A DNA stretch of 64,000 bases from Leptolyngbya subtilissima AS-A7 (lineage in GTDB: Bacteria; Cyanobacteriota; Cyanobacteriia; Phormidesmidales; Phormidesmidaceae): contig NZ_JAMPKY010000009.1 of assembly GCF_039962255.1 (NCBI RefSeq), positions 266,000 through 329,999 on the forward strand. The letters run 5' to 3'. The notes beneath the pieces are model-generated. The model was not told the DNA's origin. It saw only the letters and a program-made list of their open reading frames with translations, and did not search any database. Positions 47,635 through 56,903 of the stretch are shown here, in pieces. The translations under genes were made by a program, and so were the position numbers. Each line of letters begins with the position of its first letter. Position 1 is the stretch's first letter.

Positions 47635-48360
47635 GTGCGCAAAATCGTTATCGCTGGCAACTGGAAAATGTATAAGACCCAGGGCGAAACCCTGGATTTT
47701 CTACGCCATTTTCTTGGACAACTCGCCGACACCCCCGATGGGCGTGAAATAGTTCTGTGTGCGCCCTTCACCGCTTTGGGAGCCCTGTCCAAAAGCCTGC
47801 ACGGAGCCAGAATCAGGGTGGGTGCTCAGAACATTCACTGGCTGCCAGAGGGAGCCTTTACTGGCGAAATCTCGGGGGATATGCTGCGAGAGCTCGGAGT
47901 GCGCTACGTGATTGTGGGTCACAGTGAGCGCCGCCAGTACTTCGGCGACACCGATGAAACGGTTAACCTGCGCCTGAAAGCGGCTCAAAAGTCTGGCCTA
48001 ACCCCAATCTTGTGCGTAGGCGAAACCAAGAGTCAGCGCGATGCTGGCGAAACCGAATCGTTGATTGCCACTCAGATTGAGAAGGGTCTGGTGGATGTTG
48101 ACCAAAACAATCTGGTCATTGCCTACGAACCGATCTGGGCGATCGGCACTGGAGACACCTGCGAAGCTGCCGATGCCAACCAGGTAATTGGCGGCATTCG
48201 CAAACTGCTGAAAAACCCCGATGTCACCATTCAGTATGGCGGTTCGGTCAAACCTAACAACGTCGATGAGCTGATGGCTCAGCCCGAGATCGATGGTGCC
48301 TTAGTTGGTGGTGCCAGCCTAGAGCCCGAAAGCTTTGCCCGTATCGTCAACTTTCAGTGA
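47635..48360 (+). CDS. tpiA: triose-phosphate isomerase
   Basis: Interconverts glyceraldehyde-3-phosphate and dihydroxyacetone phosphate in glycolysis and the Calvin cycle. The 241-residue TIM barrel begins at a GTG ([14 protein letters not shown]), with catalytic Lys in AGNWKMYK, electrophile His in [14 protein letters not shown], catalytic Glu in [11 protein letters not shown] and the phosphate-binding loop [11 protein letters not shown]. All key residues are present. Confidence 0.96.
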   Translation: MRKIVIAGNWKMYKTQGETLDFLRHFLGQLADTPDGREIVLCAPFTALGALSKSLHGARIRVGAQNIHWLPEGAFTGEISGDMLRELGVRYVIVGHSERRQYFGDTDETVNLRLKAAQKSGLTPILCVGETKSQRDAGETESLIATQIEKGLVDVDQNNLVIAYEPIWAIGTGDTCEAADANQVIGGIRKLLKNPDVTIQYGGSVKPNNVDELMAQPEIDGALVGGASLEPESFARIVNFQ

Positions 48361-48812
48361 CCTGAGCTCATACTTTCCGAAGTCATTTTGGCAGAACCAG
48401 AGTGCTAGAAGCACAACCCTAAGACAAAGGCATAGGCAGAACAGGCCAAAGGGCTAGTTTAACCTGTAGGCTTATGCATTTAGGGTTTGACTACGAACGT
48501 ACTGGTGGCAGGCATTAGTGGTGGCAACGGAAAGATTTTGACAACAGGCCAAGCCGAGGCCCACAAATTTCTCGCAGGCTTACTATGACGCTGGCAAGGA
48601 AAATGGCTAGCGTATAAGAACTTGCTAAGTTAAATCTGACCGTGAAGCGGCCTTCGGCTGTTTAGTCGCCTAATAATGCGATCGCTGGGTAGCCATGAGA
48701 ATGGCACTATGCTTTATTGCGTTTGTTGGCAGCTTTCGCCTTTGAGAGCCGGGAAAAGAATGCTTTGCGACGGTGTTTAAGCCAGTATTCTCTGGCTAAA
48801 TAGGGGATGGCC
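48361..48812. other. intergenic region between tpiA and pentapeptide gene
   Basis: A 452-bp gap between convergent genes. It holds a small hairpin (AGCCAG 48780-48785, CTGGCT 48792-48797) close to the end of the pentapeptide gene and a HIP1 site at about 48679. No RNA gene is recognised. A basic open frame on the minus strand at its end is discussed in the findings. Confidence 0.4.
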
Positions 48813-49574
48813 TTAGGGTTCTGATTGCTCAGCGACGCTCTCAGAACGGTTGTGGTCGCAGTCCTGGGAGGGGTTGATGGGCTGCACGTAGCCTTGGTTG
48901 TAGGTGCTGCCATCGGGCATGGTAGCAAACTCTAGGCGCGCCCCGGTGAGATTAGCGTTGGTTAAGTTGGCTTCGTAGAGGTCGGCGTAGCGTAGATCTG
49001 CCCCGCGCAGATCGGCGTTTGACAGATCGGCTTGGCGCAAGATCGCCCCGTAGAGGCTGGCTTCTGAAAGATCAGCTTGGTGCATTTGGGCTGAGCACAG
49101 GGCGGCGTCGCGCAACTCGGCCTGGGTAAGGGATGCGCTGGTAAGGTTGGCTTTGACAAGACTGGCATGGAGCATTTGAGCTTGGCTGAGGTCGGCTTGC
49201 AACAGATTAGTTTCAGAAAGGTCTGCCCCCTGAAGGTTGGCTTGATGGAGTGTGGCCTGGGTAAGATTCGCTTTATGCAAAACGGCGTTAATTAACTGGG
49301 TGCTAGTTAGGTTGGCCCTAGTCATATCGGCCTCTCGAAAATTTTTGCGGCTGAGGTCTTGACCGCTAAGATCGGCATCGGCTAGATCGCACTGCTGACA
49401 GCGGCGATCGCCCGGAGCGGCCATAGCTTGGGCCGTAGATACGATCTCTGTGGCGCCATCCCCTGCGGCTTCTAGAGCTTGATGACGGCTGAGTTGTTCG
49501 TTTGCCACGCGCCAAGCGGCGGGGGTCACAGCGGTTAAAAGTACGAGCAGACTGATAAAGATGTTCCACCGCAT
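48813..49574 (-). CDS. exported pentapeptide-repeat protein
   Basis: A 253-residue protein with an N-terminal signal/anchor (MRWNIFISLLVLLTAVTPAAW) followed by a right-handed quadrilateral beta helix of A(D/N)LXX pentapeptides from about 66 to 220. Runs include LADADLSGQDLSRKNFREAD, LHKANLTQATLHQANLQGAD, LRDAALCSAQMHQADLSEAS and LRQADLSNADLRGADLRYAD, and a Cys pair (RCQQCDL) sits before the repeats. The frame is open to 49628, but the ATG at 49574 gives the natural hydrophobic start. Such proteins are often periplasmic or thylakoid-lumen scaffolds; the target is unknown. Confidence 0.85.
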   Translation of the reverse strand: MRWNIFISLLVLLTAVTPAAWRVANEQLSRHQALEAAGDGATEIVSTAQAMAAPGDRRCQQCDLADADLSGQDLSRKNFREADMTRANLTSTQLINAVLHKANLTQATLHQANLQGADLSETNLLQADLSQAQMLHASLVKANLTSASLTQAELRDAALCSAQMHQADLSEASLYGAILRQADLSNADLRGADLRYADLYEANLTNANLTGARLEFATMPDGSTYNQGYVQPINPSQDCDHNRSESVAEQSEP

Positions 49575-49861
49575 AGTTTGAGCTGATTTGCTGGGTATTG
49601 GTGTTCCAATACTCAGAGACACAAACACTGATCAGGAGCGATCGCATCAAGTTCTGATAGAGGTCAAACCTTTCCTTGTGAAGGATCCCAGCTTTTCTAT
49701 TAGATGGCCGAGATATCCGTATTTCTACGGATATAACTCTAAGGATTCATCAAAGTATCACAGAGTACCATCGGTGAATTCGCAGTTCCTTGCTGGTCTA
49801 TTGCGTATTCTGAAGGAGATCTTCCGGAGGGTGATTTATTCACCTCAGTGTGTTCTCTGCT

Positions 49862-50632
49862 ATGGATAACTCTCCCTTTCGTCGTATTGTCTTGCCAGCG
49901 CTGCTAGCCTCTAGTGCTGGGTTTGCAGCTCTCACCTGGCCAATGGCTTCCGATCGCGCAGTCCGAGTTTCGGAGCAGCTACCCCAACCACTAAGCTACT
50001 GGATCGACTCAGCTCTAATCACCAATCAGCACAAGGAATTTTCGATTCGCTACATTGGCTTTGCAATCCTGTCGAGTGTTGCGATCGGCATCGGTACCGC
50101 TGAGGCCATGCGCGTCCGGCAGGGCCGAGTGCAGCGGCATCAGGGCTTGCTCGACCAGGTGCTGCTAGCGGACGACCAGCAGGAGGACCTTGAGGGCGAT
50201 CGCCTGCCTATCGCCGACACCATAAACCAATTTCATTCTATTGAATTGGCTGCAGCCAGCCACGACGGAGCGCTAACTGCAACTACCGCCAAGACGACCA
50301 CAGCTCTTGACTGGGCTAGCCTGTTGCCGGCTGCCCCGGATGCCCAGGCCAAAGTGGAGCTAACGTCTAGCCCTATGAATGAGCATGCGCTTTACCACAT
50401 TCAAGGTGCCGATCAGTGCCGCAGTTTGGCCCTTGCCGTTGAGGGTGAGTACTACCGCTACTACCGCAACCGCCCCGACTTAGACAAAGCTCAAATGCTG
50501 GTGCAACAGCTTCAGCAGCAAGGCAAACGCGCCCTCACTACCATGGATGACAATGGCTATGTGGTTTGGGTGCATCAGCCCGAACGACCGCAGCAGGCCG
50601 TTCCTTGGCTAGGGCGTTTGGCCACAAGCTAG
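49862..50632 (+). CDS. membrane-anchored hypothetical protein
   Basis: A 256-residue protein with two hydrophobic segments (about 9-27 and 65-83), a charged middle region and a compact C-terminal part ending in DNGYVVWVHQPERPQQAVP. The ATG at 49862 is preferred over a GTG four codons earlier. I recognise no domain. It lies between two pentapeptide-repeat genes and is divergent from the first and 74 bp from the second. Confidence 0.7.
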   Translation: MDNSPFRRIVLPALLASSAGFAALTWPMASDRAVRVSEQLPQPLSYWIDSALITNQHKEFSIRYIGFAILSSVAIGIGTAEAMRVRQGRVQRHQGLLDQVLLADDQQEDLEGDRLPIADTINQFHSIELAAASHDGALTATTAKTTTALDWASLLPAAPDAQAKVELTSSPMNEHALYHIQGADQCRSLALAVEGEYYRYYRNRPDLDKAQMLVQQLQQQGKRALTTMDDNGYVVWVHQPERPQQAVPWLGRLATS

Positions 50633-50706
50633 GGGTGCCAGCCCAGTAGGCAAAAGTCAGTTGATCACTAACGATGTTCCCAGGCAATGTTGAGCGGTAT
50701 GCAGGC

Positions 50707-51723
50707 ATGAATCTCAAAACGCTAGAAAATCTTTGGACGGCCTTTGTGGAAGGGGAGCGAGACTTTACCGGCATCAATCTGGCCGGAGCCGACCTCAACC
50801 ACTGGAGTTTAGCTAGGGTTGATTTTTGGGGAGCCGACTTTAGCGGGGCAAACCTCACTCAGGCAAATTTTCGTCGGGCTAACCTCAAACAGACCCAGTT
50901 CTGCAACGCCAAACTGGTGGGGGCTGACCTGCGCTGGGCCGATCTACGCGAGGCCGTACTGACCGGGGCCGACCTCGATGATGCGCGTTTGGAGGGAGCC
51001 CTCTACAATGCCCAAACCCAGTTTCCCGAAGGATTTAACCCTGGGCAGGCTCGAATGTGGAGCCTGGCACCAGGGGCGGCCCTCGCGACTAAAGATTTGC
51101 GAGAGCGCGATCTGGGCGGCACCGACTTAACCGCTGCCGATCTCAGCGGGGCACTGCTGGTGAACAGTCAACTGTTTGGGGCGGTGCTAAGACGCAGCAA
51201 CCTGCTCAGTGCTCTGATTGGCGATAGCGATCTGCGCTACGCTGACCTGCGTCAGGCCACGCTGATGTTAGCCGACCTGCGCGGGGCCGACCTACGCCAT
51301 AGTGACCTGGGCCGCGCCAATCTAATTGGGGCCAACCTGCAAGGGTGTCAGCTAGCCCACGCCAACTTAGATGGTGCCCTCTACTCCGATAGCACCCATT
51401 TTCCGCGAGGGTTTCAGGTGCCTGAAACGCTGCACCACCTGGCCCCGGGCGCATCCCTGTGGGGAGCTGACCTTAGCGGAGCAAGGCTAACTGGGATAGA
51501 CCTCAGTGGGGCCAACTTAGCTGGGGCTAACCTTATGCACGCCGATCTGTGGGGCGCTTGTCTCGCCAACGCTGACCTCAGTGGAGCGAACCTGCTGGGA
51601 GCAAACCTGCTGGGGACGGACCTAACTGGAGCCAATCTCAACCAAACTAACCTGATGCAGGCAATCATCGACATGCCGGGAGACGTAGCGGGGACGGTTG
51701 TTTTAGATAGCCAGCCAGCCTAG
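50707..51723 (+). CDS. pentapeptide-repeat protein, cytosolic type
   Basis: A 338-residue protein with no signal peptide and two or three blocks of A(D/N)LXX repeats, such as INLAGADLNHWSLARVDFWG, ANLTQANFRRANLKQTQFCN, TDLTAADLSGALLVNSQLFG and a C-terminal block ADLSGANLLGANLLGTDLTG. Non-repeat spacers (TQFPEGFNPGQARMWSLAPG, then a similar one at about 235) separate the blocks and are related to each other, which suggests internal duplication. The ATG at 50707 is chosen; 50674 is possible. The function is unknown. The preceding gene (49862) is on the same strand. Confidence 0.85.
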   Translation: MNLKTLENLWTAFVEGERDFTGINLAGADLNHWSLARVDFWGADFSGANLTQANFRRANLKQTQFCNAKLVGADLRWADLREAVLTGADLDDARLEGALYNAQTQFPEGFNPGQARMWSLAPGAALATKDLRERDLGGTDLTAADLSGALLVNSQLFGAVLRRSNLLSALIGDSDLRYADLRQATLMLADLRGADLRHSDLGRANLIGANLQGCQLAHANLDGALYSDSTHFPRGFQVPETLHHLAPGASLWGADLSGARLTGIDLSGANLAGANLMHADLWGACLANADLSGANLLGANLLGTDLTGANLNQTNLMQAIIDMPGDVAGTVVLDSQPA

Positions 51724-51798
51724 GCGCTGGGATTGGGTACAAGGTTGACGGGGTAAGAAACGATTTAGAACCCTGTGCCTTTGGCCCCACCCCTCGGC

Positions 51799-52962
51799 TT
51801 ACAACAGTGTCATCTGGCTGCCGTCGCCCGGTAGCGCTTCGTCATAGCCCAGATGGCGGCGGGCGGCAAGGGTGACCACTCGACCCCGGGGAGTGCGCTG
51901 TAGATAGCCAATTTGCAGCAGGTAAGGTTCGTAGACTTCCTCAATGGTTTGGGGGTCTTCGCCCGTGGAGGCGGCCATGGTGTCGAGACCAACGGGACCA
52001 CCGCCAAAGTTTTCGATCATCACTGACAGCAGGCGGCGATCGGTCCAGTCGAGGCCGCAGGGGTCAACGTTGAATAGTTCTAGCGCTTCGGCAGCTAGGG
52101 CGGCGGTGATAGGGCCTGCCCTCTTAACCTCAGCATAGTCGCGCACTCGTCGCAGCAGGCGGTTGGCAATGCGAGGGGTGCCCCGGGCGCGGCGGGCAAT
52201 TTCTTCGGCTCCGGCGGGTTCAATGGGGGTTTTGAGAACGTCGGCAGTGCGCAGCACAATGGGCTGAAGCTCGTCGATTTCGTAGAAGCGCAGTCGTTGG
52301 ATGAGACCAAAGCGATCGCGCAGCGGTGAGCTCAGCGCCCCTACCCTGGTCGTTGCCCCTACCAGCGTAAACGGGCACAGCGGAATGCTGCGAGTGCGGG
52401 CCGACTGCCCCTTGCCAATGGTGATATCCAGCCGTGAGTCTTCCATGGCTGGGTACAAAATTTCTTCTGTGACCCGAGGCAGCCGGTGGATTTCGTCAAT
52501 AAACAGCACGTCACCGGGCTTGAGATTGACTAGCAGGCCTGCAATGTCGCGGGGGCGTTCTAAAGCAGGGGCCGTGGTAATCTTGCAGGTCACCCCCATT
52601 TCCTGGGCCAAAATTAGCGCCATGGTGGTTTTGCCCAGCCCTGGTGGCCCGTATAACAGCAAATGGTCGAGCGGCTCTTGCCGCGACTGAGCCGCCTGAA
52701 TGGCAATACCCAGCACTTCCTTTAGGGAAGACTGGCCAATGTAGTCTTGCAGGCGCTGGGGCCGCAGAGTGTCTTCAGGGGCTGTGGATGGTGCCGCCTC
52801 GGTAACTTCATCCCCTAAATCTTCTGGCTGCATCTCCCCACCTTTGACGAGGGAGAGCAGCGGCTGCAATTCAGCCGCTTCGGTGGGCTGTGCTGACGGT
52901 TTAGACTGAGCCCGCTTGGGCTTGGCCGAATCGTCGGCGGTGTGAGAAGAAACAATGGCCAT
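51799..52962 (-). CDS. ruvB: Holliday junction branch migration ATPase RuvB
   Basis: The AAA+ motor that drives branch migration with RuvA during recombination. The 387-residue protein carries a non-conserved N-terminal extension (about 1-55) before the core. Motifs: [20 protein letters not shown], Walker [10 protein letters not shown] (about 105-113), Walker [21 protein letters not shown], sensor/Arg-finger region [19 protein letters not shown] and the winged-helix C-terminal [21 protein letters not shown] cytosolic enzyme. No ruvA or ruvC is adjacent, which is common in cyanobacteria. Confidence 0.96.
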   Translation of the reverse strand: MAIVSSHTADDSAKPKRAQSKPSAQPTEAAELQPLLSLVKGGEMQPEDLGDEVTEAAPSTAPEDTLRPQRLQDYIGQSSLKEVLGIAIQAAQSRQEPLDHLLLYGPPGLGKTTMALILAQEMGVTCKITTAPALERPRDIAGLLVNLKPGDVLFIDEIHRLPRVTEEILYPAMEDSRLDITIGKGQSARTRSIPLCPFTLVGATTRVGALSSPLRDRFGLIQRLRFYEIDELQPIVLRTADVLKTPIEPAGAEEIARRARGTPRIANRLLRRVRDYAEVKRAGPITAALAAEALELFNVDPCGLDWTDRRLLSVMIENFGGGPVGLDTMAASTGEDPQTIEEVYEPYLLQIGYLQRTPRGRVVTLAARRHLGYDEALPGDGSQMTLL

Positions 52963-53031
52963 AGGGGAGCCTAAGTGGCGGCTCCCCCATAATACTGTGG
53001 TGCATTTGCACTATCAAGCCATTGGTCAGCG

Positions 53032-53241
53032 CTACAGCAGGATGAGCAGCCCTAGGCTGAAGCCGAGCATGCTTAAAATAACTGAACCTAGGCCGTCGCT
53101 CTTAGGTTCTGGAGAGAGGCTCAGGTCTTTTTCAAAGTCGCATTTGAGACAGTGGTACACTGTGGGCTTGTATTCCACAATGCTGTGAACGCCGCATTCG
53201 GGACACTGTACGCTGGGCGGGGTGAGGGTAGATACAGTCAT
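53032..53241 (-). CDS. small zinc-ribbon membrane protein
   Basis: A 69-residue protein with two CxxC pairs (CPECGVHSIVEYK and YHCLKCDFEKD), so probably a small zinc ribbon, followed by a polar linker (SPEPKSDGLG) and a C-terminal hydrophobic helix (SVILSMLGFSLGLLILL). The start at 53241 is plausible. I do not recognise the family. It is upstream of ruvB on the same strand (about 70-bp gap). Confidence 0.7.
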   Translation of the reverse strand: MTVSTLTPPSVQCPECGVHSIVEYKPTVYHCLKCDFEKDLSLSPEPKSDGLGSVILSMLGFSLGLLILL

Positions 53242-53690
53242 GGCTACACACCTAATGGGTAAACGGGCAACCAGGAGAACCTCAGACTAGGTTTGAATTG
53301 CTTCGAAAACCAGGCCGAAGGATTCGCTCAACAGCAGAGAACACCCCAACAGCATGGAACAGATGTCCTGGTTGCGCGAGGGGAAAAACTTCTGAAAAAT
53401 TCTGTTCTTAATTCAGGAGTTATTTGCTGATGTGCGATCGCAATCAGCTTAGATAGGGCGCGTGTAGCAAAATAAGGAACATAGAAGAGCTAAAAACGAA
53501 AAAGTGCCCAATAGGTTTGACTTTTGGCTTTTTTTGGCTGTCTTCACCTCCGGTTAATTGGCTGTAGGGCCACCAATCGCCGTCAATTTGCCCATGCCGG
53601 TGGGTATTGCCGACTAGACCCGACTAAATCCGATGGCTATTGTCGCTGTGCAAAGGGCAAGCTGGGCCTAGCGATTTAGTGATATTTGCG
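53242..53690. other. intergenic region
   Basis: A 449-bp gap between divergent genes. It is AT-richer than the surroundings and contains an imperfect inverted repeat around 53390-53425 (AAAAATTCTG ... TTAATTCAGGAG). Promoters for both flanking genes are expected. No RNA gene was recognised. Confidence 0.4.
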
Positions 53691-54350
53691 ATGCCCACAC
53701 CAAAGTTTTTGAGACAAGCCGCGATCGCCCTAGTTGGCTTTGAGGTGGGGCTTGCTTTGACCTATTTAGCCCTGGTCAGTCGGCGGGGCGAGGCGGGGCT
53801 ATTTGACTTTAATGGGTTGCGATCGCTGCCCTCTTGGCTACAGGCGATCCTGCTGGGCACGATTGGGCTGCTGTGTGTGGGTGTCCTGCTGTCTAGGCGG
53901 CACATGGCTAGGCCGATTTCCTGGGTGTTGCCCAGTGCCGTGGCGCTGCTCTGCTTCTTGGGCGCTGCGGATGAGTTGCTCAAGTTTCACCTCACCCTGA
54001 GGCAGGTGGACTGGAAATTGGTCTATCTGAGCCTCTTGGTGGCGATCGCGGTACTGGGGTTTCGAGATTTAGCCTGGCTATGGCGTACTCACCGGTCCAC
54101 GGTACTGGGGGTGCTGGCGGGGCTGGGAATTTTTTTGCTGGGCGGGTTTGGGACCGAGATGGCAAAGGCTGCGATCGCGGCAGCGCTACCCACCCATGCC
54201 TCATCGGCAACCGTGCTTCTAATCGAGCATCTCCGCATCACCCTAGAGGAACTAGCAGAACTTTTGGGTGAAACCATTATTCTTTATGCCGTAGCCTGTT
54301 TTGCTCAACAGGTTTTACACCCCCAGTCGCAAACGCTCAAATCTCCCTAA
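53691..54350 (+). CDS. polytopic membrane protein, unknown function
   Basis: A 219-residue protein with about six hydrophobic helices, starting FLRQAAIALVGFEVGLALTY and including QAILLGTIGLLCVGVLL, VLPSAVALLCFLGAADELL and VLAGLGIFLLGGFGTEMAKA. The ATG at 53691 is preferred over the upstream frame, which starts at TTG (53640). The pattern of short loops suggests a small integral inner-membrane or thylakoid protein. I recognise no family. It converges on the gldG-like gene with a 42-bp gap. Confidence 0.7.
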   Translation: MPTPKFLRQAAIALVGFEVGLALTYLALVSRRGEAGLFDFNGLRSLPSWLQAILLGTIGLLCVGVLLSRRHMARPISWVLPSAVALLCFLGAADELLKFHLTLRQVDWKLVYLSLLVAIAVLGFRDLAWLWRTHRSTVLGVLAGLGIFLLGGFGTEMAKAAIAAALPTHASSATVLLIEHLRITLEELAELLGETIILYAVACFAQQVLHPQSQTLKSP

Positions 54351-54392
54351 TGCCTTCTTTGCATTGCTCTTCAGCAATCTGGGCAGCGTGCT

Positions 54393-55958
54393 CTATCGCC
54401 GCCGTAGCCACATCAGCACGGCTAGACCAAGACCGATTGCCGGCAGTACCAGCAGGGCAAATACTCCAAGACCGATCTGCTGCTGCACCGTTAAGGTGAT
54501 GCGGCGGTTGGTGACTTCGCGGGGGCGAATGGAGAGGGTAGCGTCGGTTTGCTGACCCAGCCAGCTGACGGCATTGAGAAAGACATCGCCGTTGAGCTGC
54601 TGCTCAAATAGGCCATCGGTGGCAAAGGTGGCGTTGCCAATCACGACTAGGCGCGACTCCGGCGGCGGTTCACCCTCGGCAGCGGCGGCCCCATCGACGG
54701 GGCGACTGAGGGCAACCCCAAGGGTGTAGGGGCCAGAGGGCGGCGCGTTCTCGTCGTATTGCAGCTCGCCCTCGGTGGAGAGGGCTTCGGCCCGACTTTG
54801 AGGGTTGCTCTGGAGGATGGGCGTCGCCGTTACCCCTGGCACTTCTTCGACATTGACTGGCCGCACCAGGGGAAAGAACGATCGCCCACCGGTGAAGTCG
54901 CGGGTGATGGGGTGGTCGCCGAAGTCGGTGACTAGCGGAGCGGCGGGGCCAAGGCCGACGAGCTGACCGCTACCAGAGGTATCGAGCACAATGCGATCGT
55001 CGAGGGTGATGCCCCAGGGGTCGAGCAGGGTGTCGAGGCCAGGGCTGGTACGCGGGTCGATCAGCAGCATGAGGCTGCCGCCGCCGTTGAGGTAGGTTTG
55101 CAGCGCCTTAACTTCAGGCTCAAAGAATTCGGCGGCGGGGCCAGCCACCACCACCACGCTGGCATCTTCGGGCACGGTGCTGGTTTTAGACAGGTCGAGG
55201 GGCTGCACTACGGCGCTTTTATCTTCGAGGGCGGTAGCGGCCTGCAAAAAGCCGGTGTCGCTGCCGTCGATGGTGAACTCCTGGTGACCCTGGGTGAAGT
55301 AGACGGTGAGGGCGCGATCGCTCACCACCTGATCGAGGGCATTGGTCAACGTGCGCTCCGACAGCCGCTCGCTGGGGCCAACATTCTGCAAAAAGCGTCG
55401 ATTGTCGCCACTCTCCACAAACACCATGCCCGTTTGGGTAGCGCCAAAATCCTGGGCCTGGCGGGGGTCGTTGTAGGGATTGACGTAGTCAAAGGTGAAC
55501 TGCGGCCCGGCCTGGCGGTAGCTTTCGAGCAGTTGGCGATCCTGGGGGTTCGGCAGCGGGTCGAATACGACGACGCGGGTAGGGTTTTCTAGGGTCTGCA
55601 CCACCTGCTGCGACTGAGGGGCCAGGGTAAAGATTTGGTTCTCGGTGAGGTCTACCCGGCTGGCATAGCGCACGGCTAAGAAGTTCACCAGGCCCAAAAT
55701 GGCTAGCACCGCCAGGGTAGAGACTAGGGCATTGGCCCCCGCCTCGGTGGAGCGCTGAGCCCAAAACCGGCCCTGCCCCTGGTTGCCTAGCACTAGCCCG
55801 AGCAAGAGTAGGCCGATGCCTCCCACCAGTAGGCCCGCAGGCAGCAGAGTCCATCCGGCGACGATGCCCGCAATCAGCCCCGCCGTTACTAGGGCCAACC
55901 CCGGCAACGCCAGGTATTTCAAATATTTTTGGTAGGCCGCAAACGATTTCATCGCCAT
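54393..55958 (-). CDS. GldG-like ABC-associated extracytoplasmic protein
   Basis: A 521-residue protein of the ABC_transp_aux/GldG type. Two to three N-terminal hydrophobic helices are followed by a large extracytoplasmic region with VDLTENQIFTLAPQSQQVV, VVVFDPLPNPQDRQLLESYR, VYFTQGHQEFTIDGSDTGF and LMLLIDPRTSPGLDTLLDPW, and a C-terminal helix (IGLGVFALLVLPAIGLGLAV). In Flavobacterium, GldG works with GldA and GldF in gliding, but homologues in other phyla do not always serve motility. Here it follows the permease gene by 46 bp on the same strand. Confidence 0.88.
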   Translation of the reverse strand: MAMKSFAAYQKYLKYLALPGLALVTAGLIAGIVAGWTLLPAGLLVGGIGLLLLGLVLGNQGQGRFWAQRSTEAGANALVSTLAVLAILGLVNFLAVRYASRVDLTENQIFTLAPQSQQVVQTLENPTRVVVFDPLPNPQDRQLLESYRQAGPQFTFDYVNPYNDPRQAQDFGATQTGMVFVESGDNRRFLQNVGPSERLSERTLTNALDQVVSDRALTVYFTQGHQEFTIDGSDTGFLQAATALEDKSAVVQPLDLSKTSTVPEDASVVVVAGPAAEFFEPEVKALQTYLNGGGSLMLLIDPRTSPGLDTLLDPWGITLDDRIVLDTSGSGQLVGLGPAAPLVTDFGDHPITRDFTGGRSFFPLVRPVNVEEVPGVTATPILQSNPQSRAEALSTEGELQYDENAPPSGPYTLGVALSRPVDGAAAAEGEPPPESRLVVIGNATFATDGLFEQQLNGDVFLNAVSWLGQQTDATLSIRPREVTNRRITLTVQQQIGLGVFALLVLPAIGLGLAVLMWLRRR

Positions 55959-56004
55959 TACCCGCTACTACTAACCTGCTGACGTCAAATGGATTGATTG
56001 GGTA

Positions 56005-56817
56005 CTAGGACCGCTGGAACCGGAGGGTCTCGATGGATTGAGCCGTGAGGTACAGCCCCAGCCCAATAAAGGAGAGAAACAGCACCAGGCCACCGGTGTC
56101 GAAAATGCCTTCGGTAAAGTCAGTGAAGTGCTTGAGCAGAGATAGATGGGCGATCGCGCTACCCACCACTCCTGGCAGCCCCTGGGCCACCGCATCGACC
56201 AGCCACAGCAGCAAAATCAGCGCAAAGGTCATGATCGCCGCCAGCACCGTGCTTTCCGTCAGCGACGAGATGAACATGCCCAGGGCCAACACGCTGGCTG
56301 CCATCAGCACCAGTCCCAGGTGAGACAGCAAGAATACCCCTGACCCCGTAGACGGTTCGGCGGCCCCTAGGGCGATCGACTGACACACCATCAGCGGCAG
56401 CACCATCGCAATGTAAAAACTCACCACCGCCAGCAGCTTGCCCAGGGCCACCGCCCAGTTGGTTACTGGCGACGTGGCCAGCAGTTCCAGCGTGCCCTGC
56501 TTGCGCTCGTCGGCGTAGAGCCCCATCGAGAGCATGGGCAGCACAAACATCGACAGCGACCCCAGCAGCCCCACGTAGGCCTTGTTGAACTCGTAGGCCA
56601 CATCAAAGGGCGGCGACGGAGGCATGCCCATTTGCACCGCCTGGTCGGCCATCGCCGCCTGGGCCAAAATGCCCTGCGGCCCCAGCAAAATCGCCACTAA
56701 GAAGAAGCCCCCCAGCAGCCAAAACACGGCGGCAATGATGTAGGGCAAAGGCGAGGCGAAGTAGCTTTGCAGCTCGCGCTGGTAGATGGCGAGGATGTTT
56801 TTGAAGAGAAGGGTCAT
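56005..56817 (-). CDS. ABC-2 type permease, GldF-like
   Basis: A 270-residue permease with six hydrophobic helices and the topology of ABC-2 exporters: YQRELQSYFASPLPYIIAAV near the N-terminus, then LGSLSMFVLPMLSMGLYADE (helix 2), RKQGTLELLATSPVTNWAVA (coupling helix), LGLVLMAASVLALGMFISSL and others. It is the membrane part of the system with the ATPase gene (56904) and the GldG-like gene (54393). The 86-bp spacer to the ATPase gene holds a purine-rich repeat. Confidence 0.88.
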   Translation of the reverse strand: MTLLFKNILAIYQRELQSYFASPLPYIIAAVFWLLGGFFLVAILLGPQGILAQAAMADQAVQMGMPPSPPFDVAYEFNKAYVGLLGSLSMFVLPMLSMGLYADERKQGTLELLATSPVTNWAVALGKLLAVVSFYIAMVLPLMVCQSIALGAAEPSTGSGVFLLSHLGLVLMAASVLALGMFISSLTESTVLAAIMTFALILLLWLVDAVAQGLPGVVGSAIAHLSLLKHFTDFTEGIFDTGGLVLFLSFIGLGLYLTAQSIETLRFQRS

Positions 56818-56820
56818 GGG

Positions 56821-56880
56821 CGGGGAGTGGGAGGGTGGATGGGTTAGGGGGATGAGGGAGGTGGGGAGGATGAGGGGAAA
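56821..56880 (+). repeat. purine-rich tandem repeat between ABC genes
   Basis: GGGGAGTGGGAGG, GGATGGGTTAGGGGG, ATGAGGGAGGTGGGG and AGGATGAGGGG-type units form an imperfect run. It lies in the spacer of the gldA-like/gldF-like operon, so it is transcribed as part of the mRNA. The complement matches the pyrimidine-rich repeat at 15948-16012 in style. Confidence 0.65.
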
Positions 56881-56903
56881 TTCAAGATATAGAAGCCAAA
56901 TGG

